A DNA stretch of 64,000 nt from contig JACKJH010000003.1 in NCBI GenBank assembly GCA_020638055.1, positions 434,001 to 498,000 of the forward strand. Reading direction: 5' to 3'. The position numbers and the translations under genes are program-made. Below are positions 34,748 through 41,809 of the stretch, in pieces; the first letter of the stretch is position 1, and every line of letters begins with the position of its first letter. The notes below the pieces were generated by a model. It worked only from the letters and a program-made list of their open reading frames with translations. It searched no databases and had not been told where the DNA came from. This DNA is from Hyphomicrobiaceae bacterium. GTDB taxonomy: Bacteria; Pseudomonadota; Alphaproteobacteria; Rhizobiales; Hyphomicrobiaceae.

Positions 34748-35500
34748 ATGTCGTTGGCTGACCTGCTGCTCTACGGCAGCCTTGGATTGATGTCGGGCGG
34801 ACTGATTGGTTGCGTTGGTGTGGGCGGCGTCATTCTGGTTCCCGCGCTGCATTATCTGGCCGGGGTTCCGTTAAAGGCTGCAATCGCCGCTGCAATGTTT
34901 GCATATTTGCTGTCGGGAGCGGTGGGCACGTTTGTATTTGCTCGCAAAAAATCAATTCGTTGGGAAATGACGGTTCCATTGTGGCTGGCGGCTATGCCAT
35001 CCGCCCTGATTGGCGCCCTTGCGGTCTCAATCGCACCTGCTAGCGCGCTTGAACTTGTAATTGGCTTGTTGACGGCTGGTTCAGGCATTCATGCGCTAAC
35101 GTCGGGGGGAGAGCGGGAGGATGGCCACGATAGCCCCGTTAGCAAAGGCTATCTGGGAATGGCCGGCGCGGTAACCGGATTTTTGTCTGCGCTGACAGGT
35201 ACCGGGGGCCCGCTGGTATTAATTCCGATCTTGTTGTGGGTCCATCTGCCGGTGCTGACGGCCATTGGCTTGGCCCAAGCCATACAGTTGCCAATAGCAG
35301 TACTGGCCACCGCAGGTAATTTTTATGCGGGTAGTCTCGACGTCTGGCTTGGGTTCGTGATCGGAGCAGGCATCGTCTTCGGCACATGGGCCGGGGCATG
35401 GCTGGCTCATGTTTTGCCTCGCAAGACGCTGCGCCGCATCGTTGCTGTGCTGCTTGCGCTCGTTGGCGCGGCGATTCTCGTCCAGATCGTTGTGGGCTAA
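34748..35500 (+). CDS. TauE/SafE family sulfite (anion) exporter
   Basis: A 250-residue membrane protein with about eight helices. Two internal halves each start with a glycine-rich motif (GGLIGCVGVGGVILVPALHY and GFLSALTGTGGPLVLIPILL), the TauE/SafE signature. Family members export sulfite, sulfoacetate or related anions. Methanesulfonate oxidation makes sulfite, so export would fit this region. The ATG at 34748 places the first helix directly after MSLADLLLYG; an in-frame ATG at 34664 adds 28 less convincing residues. A family A repeat begins right at its stop codon. Confidence 0.85.
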   Translation: MSLADLLLYGSLGLMSGGLIGCVGVGGVILVPALHYLAGVPLKAAIAAAMFAYLLSGAVGTFVFARKKSIRWEMTVPLWLAAMPSALIGALAVSIAPASALELVIGLLTAGSGIHALTSGGEREDGHDSPVSKGYLGMAGAVTGFLSALTGTGGPLVLIPILLWVHLPVLTAIGLAQAIQLPIAVLATAGNFYAGSLDVWLGFVIGAGIVFGTWAGAWLAHVLPRKTLRRIVAVLLALVGAAILVQIVVG

Positions 35501-35597
35501 AGCATTTTCCGAGGAAGTAGACGCCGGTTCGTCGTAGAAAATGCGACAAACTAAAAAGCTAGAGCGCCGATCCGATTCCATCGGATCGGCGTTCTAG
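35501..35597 (+). repeat. Dispersed repeat family A, near full-length
   Basis: Begins AGCATTTTCC immediately after the TauE stop codon and contains both hairpins, the second being CCGATCCGATTCC with ATCGGATCGG, ending TTCTAGA. The stop codon TAA abuts the element, which may provide the transcript end. Confidence 0.85.
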
Positions 35598-35701
35598 AAA
35601 TTCCATATTGATCGACGGGTGCCTTTTTGCGGCTAGTTTCTCCAGCCCAGGCACTGATGCTGATACCCTCAAAGTAGTCACGCTCGAAATGGCAAAGTGC
35701 G

Positions 35702-36727
35702 ATGGCCTTCGATATCAGGAAATTTAAAGCCCATTACGGGGATGCCAACGCTGAGGCGACGGCATGCCGAGAAGACGTGGCACTATTTGATTTCTCGTTC
35801 ATGTCGCGCGGGACGGTTTCTGGGCCGCGTGCCGGCGATGTTTTGGCGCGTCTGATCTCACGGCCCTTAACAGACATGGATGTGGGAGCAATCCGCTATT
35901 GTTTAAGAGAGGCTGAGGACGGACATCTGCTCGCCGATCTCACTGTCTGGCGGACGGATAGTGAAACATTCGAGGTGATGAGCGGCCGCCCCGATGACAT
36001 CGAAGATCTCGTGAACGTGGCATCAGAACTGGGACAGGTGGCTTACAATCTAACGGATGAAAGCCGCATTTTTGCACTGCAGGGTCCGCAATCCTTCAAT
36101 GCGATCAAGCCCATGCTATCGCCACATGAGGCTGAACGCCTGGCCAATCTGAACTACTTCAGAACCATGGAACTCAAACTGGCCAGTGTGCCGGTCAGAA
36201 TTGGAAGGTTGGGTTACACCGGGGAGCGCGGCTTTGAACTGATAGTGCCCGCCAACGAGGCTGTCCGCATCTGGTCTGGGCTCGCTGAGCGTGCTCGACC
36301 GGCCGGCTTTATAGCTGCAGATATGCTTCGCATCGAAGCGGGTTTCGTCCTTTTTGTAAATGAGTTCGTCCTTCCAGTGGGCGCGCATGAGGTTGGCCTT
36401 GCAGGGTTCTCGACGTCGAATTTCTCATCGACGAGCCTCCAGCCTGAGGTCGAGCTGATTGCATTCACGGCCAAGGCGTCATGCGATGTTGAGCTGTTCC
36501 AGCCGCCCGCGACTATCCAACGGCCGAAAAAGCCCGGAGAACTTACTGTTACCTCTGCCTGCGGTAGCGTGCAAGCAAAGGGCGTCCTTGGGCTGGGCTA
36601 TGCATTGAAGGAGAGGAACGCAGGTTGCTCTTTCCATGATCCCAACGGACAATTTGTTAACATCCGAAACGTAACGCGCCCCTATTTCGACCCCGAAAAG
36701 AAGCGGCCGCGCGGGCCGTGGTGCTGA
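35702..36727 (+). CDS. GcvT-like folate-dependent aminomethyltransferase family protein
   Basis: A 341-residue protein of the GcvT/DmdA/YgfZ folate-binding superfamily. The hallmark IGRLGYTGERGFELIVP is at about residues 166-182, with RESRIFALQGPQ-like text before it and the C-terminal GYALKERNAGCSF beta domain. It is not next to gcvH or gcvP, so it is unlikely to be the glycine-cleavage T protein. It is followed by a PanB-like gene, whose family uses 5,10-methylene-tetrahydrofolate, which suggests a shared folate-linked C1 role. Substrate unknown. Confidence 0.75.
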   Translation: MAFDIRKFKAHYGDANAEATACREDVALFDFSFMSRGTVSGPRAGDVLARLISRPLTDMDVGAIRYCLREAEDGHLLADLTVWRTDSETFEVMSGRPDDIEDLVNVASELGQVAYNLTDESRIFALQGPQSFNAIKPMLSPHEAERLANLNYFRTMELKLASVPVRIGRLGYTGERGFELIVPANEAVRIWSGLAERARPAGFIAADMLRIEAGFVLFVNEFVLPVGAHEVGLAGFSTSNFSSTSLQPEVELIAFTAKASCDVELFQPPATIQRPKKPGELTVTSACGSVQAKGVLGLGYALKERNAGCSFHDPNGQFVNIRNVTRPYFDPEKKRPRGPWC

Positions 36728-36905
36728 CTTTCAACCCCTCAGCCAGCCCTTCATAGGTTTTGACAAACGCCAAATAGCTTCTGCTCATTTGACTTGGCAT
36801 GCCCTTCGACGGCCCAATAATGGCGCAGGTTGCTGGTTCGGTCTTCGAGCCGGCCCCTAAATGAACGGCAAAAAATCACATATAATTCCTTGGGAGATAA
36901 GCGCC

Positions 36906-37814
36906 ATGGCCGAGCAGGCGAAACGCAGAAAAGTCACCATCAATACGTTGATGGCGAAGAAGAAGCGGGGTGAGCCGATCACCCAGCTTGCGGCCTATGA
37001 CTATCGCACCGCAATCGTGTCTGACCGGCTAGGCATGGATATCTTGTGCGTTTCCGATACGGGCGGCATGATCCTGTTCGGACATCAAAGCACGGTGACG
37101 GTTAGCTTTGACGAAGTCATGATGATGGCTCAGGCGATCGATCGCGGCTCGAAGTACGGTTTGCGCATGGTCGACATGCCCTATTGGAGCTTCCACGTTT
37201 CCAAAGAACAGGCCATCGAGAATGCTGGGCGTTTTGTGCAAAATGCAAACGCTGAGGTCATGAAGTGCGAGGGTAATCGCCACCACGCCGCCAATATCGA
37301 GGCGATCGTCAACGCGGGCATTCCCGTCCAGGGCCACATCGGCATCACGCCGATGCGCATGCCGCAGCTTGGTGGTTTCATCGCCCAGGGAAAGACGTCC
37401 AAGCGCGCTCAGGAGCTCATCGACGACGCCAAGGCCATGTATGACGCCGGTTGCTTCTCAATTCTGTGCGAGGTCACAACATCGGAAGTGGCAGAGTATC
37501 TGGCTGAAATTCTGCCGATTCCGATTATCAGCCTTGGCGCCGGCAACCGTGCTGACGGCGTTCACATCATCTCCTCCGACCTGTTCCACCTTTGGGAAGA
37601 GCACGTTCCAAAGCATTCCAGGATCTACACAGACCTCATCCCGATCATGGAAGACGTAATCACGCGCTACATGAAGGATGTCGTGGACCGCGACTATCCC
37701 GGCCCCAAAGAAACGATCAACATGCCTGACGAAGAATTGCTCGCGTTCGCTCAAGCAATGAAGTGGGAAAGCAAGATTGAGGAAATAAAGACCGGACAAA
37801 AGAAGGCAAGCTAA
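36906..37814 (+). CDS. PanB-like (ketopantoate hydroxymethyltransferase family) protein
   Basis: A 302-residue TIM-barrel protein of the PanB family. Genuine PanB transfers a hydroxymethyl group from methylene-tetrahydrofolate to 2-oxoisovalerate. The two metal-binding Asp positions appear in VSDTGGM and RMVDMPYWSF, the catalytic Glu in LCEVTTSE, and the HIGITPMRMPQLGGF and GAGNRADG blocks are recognisable. It diverges from housekeeping PanB (for example CVSD for VGDS), and panC is not adjacent, so it is probably a paralogue with a C1 function. PanB homologues have also been reported in chloromethane-utilisation clusters of methylotrophs. A clear terminator follows. Confidence 0.75.
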   Translation: MAEQAKRRKVTINTLMAKKKRGEPITQLAAYDYRTAIVSDRLGMDILCVSDTGGMILFGHQSTVTVSFDEVMMMAQAIDRGSKYGLRMVDMPYWSFHVSKEQAIENAGRFVQNANAEVMKCEGNRHHAANIEAIVNAGIPVQGHIGITPMRMPQLGGFIAQGKTSKRAQELIDDAKAMYDAGCFSILCEVTTSEVAEYLAEILPIPIISLGAGNRADGVHIISSDLFHLWEEHVPKHSRIYTDLIPIMEDVITRYMKDVVDRDYPGPKETINMPDEELLAFAQAMKWESKIEEIKTGQKKAS

Positions 37815-37876
37815 GAAAAGCTCAAATAGCCTTCGATACGGCGCTCTAGTTGATTGCAAGGGCTTCCGCGACCTGT

Positions 37877-37911
37877 GCTGGACAACCTAAGTGTTGTCCA
37901 GCATTTTTTGT
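37877..37911 (+). terminator. Rho-independent terminator after the PanB-like gene
   Basis: A perfect ten-base stem GCTGGACAAC / GTTGTCCAGC with a six-base loop, followed by ATTTTTTG. Confidence 0.9.
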
Positions 37912-37931
37912 TTTCCGTTGCCGCGCCCGAG

Positions 37932-38089
37932 CATGTTTAGCTGAAGTGTGCAGCGGTTCAGCGTGAAAAACATGCTTCGCAAAGAGAGCATGTTTAGCTG
38001 AAGTGTGCAGCGGTAGAGCCGTGAACAACATGCTTCGCAAAGAGAGCATGTTTAGCTGAAGTGTGGAGCGGTAGAGCCGTGAAAACATG
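37932..38089 (+). repeat. Three tandem copies of dispersed repeat family B
   Basis: Copies at 37932-37974, 37989-38032 and 38047-38089, each starting CATGTTTAGCTGAAGTGTG and ending in ACATG, with a 14-base spacer (CTTCGCAAAGAGAG-like). The 57-58 base period matches the array near 3000. The second and third copies have GGTAGAGCCG in place of GGTTCAGCG. Confidence 0.85.
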
Positions 38090-38133
38090 GCGACGATCAA
38101 AAGCGGTATCCATTTCCTCACGAAAAACGCTCC

Positions 38134-38236
38134 AGAGCATTTTCCGACGAAGTGGACACCGGTTCGTCGCAGAAAATGCGACCAAACAAAAGGCTAGAGC
38201 GCCGATCCGATTCCATCGGATCGAAATGCGCTCTAG
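38134..38236 (+). repeat. Dispersed repeat family A, full-length copy
   Basis: Both hairpins are intact: AGAGCATTTTCCGACGAAG with TTCGTCGCAGAAAATGC, and GAGCGCCGATCCGATTCC with ATCGGATCG and GCGCTCTAGA. It lies in the 570-base interval before the small Cys-rich protein, which contains no other gene. Confidence 0.85.
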
Positions 38237-38385
38237 ATACCGCTTTTGAAGTTAACCGCAGCTACCCGTTTTCATGCGACGGATAGGGGGGCAATGGCCC
38301 CAATGCGCTATATTCATACAAGCAAGGCATTCTTCAAACTTGTCAACGGTGCCTGGGCTGAAGAACGCGCAGGGCGTATGCGTGC

Positions 38386-38574
38386 TTAGCCGCCTAATAC
38401 AAGTCCGACGACCGAAATGAATCCGAGAATTGCGAGGGCGGTCAATGGCCAGGCAACTGGTATTCCGCTTTGCGCCCGATCACAGTCATAGCTCAAAGTA
38501 CAATCTGAGCAGCCTCCAGGTGTGTTGGACCGGCAGGCTGGTGGTGAACTGCGATGAATCTCTGAGGTCGACAT
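38386..38574 (-). CDS. Small Cys-rich single-pass membrane protein
   Basis: A 62-residue protein. The N-terminal half carries four Cys (ACRSNTPGGCSDCTLSYDCD), followed by one C-terminal membrane helix (WPLTALAILGFISVVGLVLGG). The Cys pattern C-x7-C-x2-C-x5-C could bind a metal or an iron-sulfur cluster. An alternative upstream start at 38631 is possible. No family was recognised. It is on the same strand as soxCD but about 450 bases further on, beyond a terminator. Confidence 0.5.
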   Translation of the reverse strand: MSTSEIHRSSPPACRSNTPGGCSDCTLSYDCDRAQSGIPVAWPLTALAILGFISVVGLVLGG

Positions 38575-38961
38575 TTTTGTCCTACCTTGTTGAGTGTTGC
38601 CCATTGTTTGATGCCATCGGAATTGCCCCAAGAAAAAATACCCCAGGCGTGATGGCGATAAATAGAGAGTCTAAAGAGGGCGTTTTAATTGTGTTTGATA
38701 GAAGTCAAGAAAAAAGACTTTTGAATTAAATCATTTTGTCGCATGTCCGTAATGCGGTGCATTTGCCGAGTGAATTTCTAAAGCGGATTGGATGTGTCGG
38801 AAATATACATTCGACTTTATCTATTCATAGATAGGGTCGTTCGATTTGGGATGCGGATTTGCACCTGCAGCAGCAGCGTGAAGCGCAGAGGCTTCCAACC
38901 AGTGGCTACTGTAAAATATTTACATGGGGCGCGCGCGCGCGGCCCGATCAGCCGAGGCTTG
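38575..38961. other. Intergenic region downstream of soxD
   Basis: AT-richer sequence between the small Cys-rich gene and the soxCD terminator. The short frames that cross it have no family resemblance. It probably holds the promoter of the Cys-rich gene. Nothing else was seen. Confidence 0.4.
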
Positions 38962-38998
38962 GACAAGAAAAAGGGCTGCGTTTTGGTGGACGCAGCCC
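38962..38998 (-). terminator. Rho-independent terminator of soxCD
   Basis: On the minus strand a perfect eight-base stem GGGCTGCG / CGCAGCCC with a ten-base loop is followed by TTTTTCTTGTCC. It lies 33 bases after the soxD stop. Confidence 0.88.
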
Positions 38999-39031
38999 GA
39001 GAAGCGCTCGATTAAATAGCTGTCTTATCGT

Positions 39032-39610
39032 CTATCGGTAGTTGAAGACGTCAGGGCGCGGGTCGGGGATGAAGCCATCCTTGTTAGGCATTTCGACCTT
39101 TGACATCGTCTCCGCGTTCATCGTCGCATCGGCATCGATGATGTTTCCTTTGTGCAGGATGTAGGCGGAAACGGCATAGATTTCGTCGTTGGTGAGAGAG
39201 CCCGGTGCAGTGAACGGCATCGCCCGCTTGATGTAGTCAAAAAGCGTCGAGGCATAGGGCCAATAGCTTTCAACGGTTTTCTTTGTTTTTTCTGTGCCGA
39301 TGCTGCCGCGCCCACCAATGAGTGCATCGGCGCCAGTGCCCTTCACGCTTTGCATGTCGTCGCCATGACAGGACGCGCATTGCTGGGTGTATATTTCTTT
39401 ACCCTGCGCAACGGTACCTGAACCGCTTGGGTAGCCGCGGCCATCGGGCATAACGTCAATATTAATAGCCGCGATCTCTTCCGCAGTTGGCGTCGTGCCG
39501 AAACCGAATTTTTCAGCGTTTGCAGTGGCGGCGAATGCACCAGATGCAAGAAGCACGGATACGCTCAACGCAGTGTGCATTGAAACACGTGTGAATGGCT
39601 TTTTCGTCAT
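39032..39610 (-). CDS. soxD: SoxD-like c-type cytochrome subunit of sulfite dehydrogenase
   Basis: A 192-residue periplasmic cytochrome with a signal peptide ending near ANA, and one heme motif CASCH at residues 78-82. The GYPSGSGTVAQGKEIYTQQ and YWPYASTLFDYIKRAMPFTAPGSL blocks are characteristic of SoxD-type cytochromes. It takes electrons from the Mo subunit encoded just upstream. It is shorter than the diheme SoxD of Paracoccus. GGGAGG precedes the start at 39610. Confidence 0.85.
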   Translation of the reverse strand: MTKKPFTRVSMHTALSVSVLLASGAFAATANAEKFGFGTTPTAEEIAAINIDVMPDGRGYPSGSGTVAQGKEIYTQQCASCHGDDMQSVKGTGADALIGGRGSIGTEKTKKTVESYWPYASTLFDYIKRAMPFTAPGSLTNDEIYAVSAYILHKGNIIDADATMNAETMSKVEMPNKDGFIPDPRPDVFNYR

Positions 39611-39687
39611 GTTGTTCCTCCCGGCCCGCGTTGTCTCCACGAGGAGATCAGCGCATGGGCCCTGCATCTAGAGACCTTGTTTGCCGG

Positions 39688-41127
39688 TTAGACCTGATGT
39701 GCAGCGTTGGTTACCGTGCCATCGGCTGCTACCGCCCAGGCCATGATGCCGTTGAGGTGGTAGATCGAGCCGTATTTGGCACTTCCGTTGACACCACGCA
39801 CCTCGTTGATCTGGGCGATCGTCGGCTGCATGTAACCGGTTTCGTCAATGCACCGACTAGCGATGAGTGCGGGGTTTCCATCCCACATCCATGGGAAACG
39901 GAAGCGGGTGTGGGCGATTGGCAGGATCGGGCCTTGCATAGACGCATAGTGCCAGGTCTTGCCGCCGTCGGTTGTAACCTCGACGTCCTTGATGCGTCCT
40001 CTGCCCGACCAGGCAATGCCGGTAATTTCATAAAAGCCGGGGCCGGGTAGCTTCATTTCTCCAGATGGGAACGTGACGACAGACTTAGCCTCCATCATGA
40101 ACGTGAACTGCCGCGCTTTGCCGTCCTTCACGACGTCAGTGTATTTGGACGTCTCTTCGCGTGTCATGAAGGGCTTGTCGCTGATTTCAAGCCGCCGCAG
40201 CCACTTGATGTGCGTGTTTCCTTCAAAACCAGGAAGCAACAGGCGCAGTGGGTAGCCCTGCTCGGGACGAATGGCTTCGCCGTTCTGGCCGTAAACGAGC
40301 ATGGCGTCCGACCATGCCTTGTCGATAGGAACACTGCGCGTCATGACGGCTGCATCAGCGCCTTCCGCCAGGATCCATGCCGCGCCTGGTTCCACGCCCA
40401 CTTCTGCAAGAATTGTCGAAAGCGGGACGCCAGTCCATTCTGACGTACTTGTTAGGCCGTGCGTTCCTTGCACTGTTTTGAGGTTGGGCTTGAGAAACTC
40501 GGTCAGACCATTACCGGAGCACTCGATGAAGTGGACGCGCGATTCGGAGGGAAACCGCTTCAGGTCCGCCATCGTGTACTTCTTCGGCGTCTTACACATA
40601 CCGTGAACGGTGAGCGTATGATTTGCCGGGTTGATTGTCGGAATGCCGCCGTGATGGCGTTCGAAATGAAGACCCGATGGTGTGATGATGCCCATGCCTG
40701 CCGCCAGCGGCGTCATGGTCCAGGATGATTCTTTTGTGGCTGTGGGAAAGCGCCAACGAACTTCGTCTTCGAACTGAGAGCGCGACCCATAACCACCGTC
40801 GTCATTGGTCAGACGGCCCTGCACTTTGGTGGAATCATCGGGAACATCAAATTCAATTGCTCCGGGAGGGGCATCGGCGCGCGCAATGACGGGTAAGGCT
40901 CCCGCAGCGACTGCAGCGGCGGCACCGGCAAACAGTGAGCGGCGGCTGGCGATCGGATTAGGGAACATACCCTCGCGGCATTCGCACTCTTCAAGCTCTG
41001 CTTTGCGGGCCATCAAGGATCGCTTTTCCGCTTCTTGCATCGCTTTTATTTGCGCCAGTTTATCGGCAGGAAGGTCGAAGCCGGAAAGATCGGGATAAGA
41101 CGGGCCCGTATCGTCAACCTTGGTCAT
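39688..41127 (-). CDS. soxC: SoxC-type sulfite dehydrogenase, molybdenum subunit
   Basis: A 479-residue periplasmic molybdoenzyme of the sulfite oxidase family. The twin-arginine motif SRRSLF is at residues 61-66, unusually far from the start after an 60-residue charged N-terminus. GLHFERHHGGIP, the Mo-binding Cys203 in HFIECSGNG, and RPEQGYPLRLLLPGFEGN, followed by WLRRLEISDKPFMTREETSKY, are SoxC hallmarks. The rest of a Sox system (soxXYZAB) is not here, so in this region the pair more likely oxidises sulfite released from methanesulfonate than sulfane sulfur on SoxY. GGGAGAGG precedes the start at 41127. Confidence 0.88.
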   Translation of the reverse strand: MTKVDDTGPSYPDLSGFDLPADKLAQIKAMQEAEKRSLMARKAELEECECREGMFPNPIASRRSLFAGAAAAVAAGALPVIARADAPPGAIEFDVPDDSTKVQGRLTNDDGGYGSRSQFEDEVRWRFPTATKESSWTMTPLAAGMGIITPSGLHFERHHGGIPTINPANHTLTVHGMCKTPKKYTMADLKRFPSESRVHFIECSGNGLTEFLKPNLKTVQGTHGLTSTSEWTGVPLSTILAEVGVEPGAAWILAEGADAAVMTRSVPIDKAWSDAMLVYGQNGEAIRPEQGYPLRLLLPGFEGNTHIKWLRRLEISDKPFMTREETSKYTDVVKDGKARQFTFMMEAKSVVTFPSGEMKLPGPGFYEITGIAWSGRGRIKDVEVTTDGGKTWHYASMQGPILPIAHTRFRFPWMWDGNPALIASRCIDETGYMQPTIAQINEVRGVNGSAKYGSIYHLNGIMAWAVAADGTVTNAAHQV

Positions 41128-41809
41128 GTTTCCTCTCCCTTGAGCCAAGTAAACGCTGCTGCTTTCGGCATTGGCTTCCGCCCTGCCAAAGTGCGCTCAC
41201 TTCTGATTTGGTATGGCTATCTCGATTGGCCCAACGCATCGAACTGGAGAGCCAAACGGCAGCCTTTTTTTGGGGAACTCCACCCGCTCCCGTTGTTGCA
41301 GCGCGCTATGCGACTGATCGTATCAGCGTGGATGTCTGCGCAGATCAATTCTAATCAAAGCTACCTATTTAAAGGGTGGCTTTGTCTATTCAACGCAATT
41401 GCAAAATAGATGAGATTAATCACGTGGCGCGCTGCACGGGATGCGTGGTGCGCTGGGCGTTAAATCAGGTTCGCTCTGCCAACGTGCACTTTGTATATGT
41501 TCAAGCTAGCCGTCGCAAAGTCCAGCACATGTTTAGCTGAAGTGCGCAGCGGTTCGGCGTGAAAAATATGCACCAGACCAGAGTGCGTGTTTGGCAGAAG
41601 TTCACCCCGGAGGGGCTGTGAAAAACTTGGCGACAATCAAAAGCATAAGCTCTGTTTTCAATTCCATGAAACGGAATCAGGCTTTAGCTACGCCAAGCAT
41701 GGGACTGAGTGTAACAAACATGGCCGATATACATTCCGCCCGAAGAATTTTTATGCGGCGGACGCACGACAAGCAGTTCACTACAACAGTTTGAAAGGTT
41801 AGATAGGCG
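41128..41809. other. Intergenic region between soxC and the GldG-like gene, with family B repeats
   Basis: About 680 bases without a credible gene. One family B repeat is at 41528-41570 (CATGTTTAGCTGAAGTGCG ... GAAAAATATG) and a decayed one at 41585-41630. The part next to 41127 must hold the soxC promoter. Short frames over the repeats carry no family features. Confidence 0.5.
41528..41630 (+). repeat. Dispersed repeat family B, one good and one decayed copy
   Basis: The first copy (41528-41570) keeps the conserved GAAGTGCGCAGCGGTTCGG core. The second (41585-41630) is changed at both ends and has CCCCGGAGGGG in place of the core. Confidence 0.75.

Noticed and set aside
38788..39015. A 75-residue plus-strand frame
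   Set aside because: It ends inside the soxCD terminator and has no family features or good ribosome binding site.
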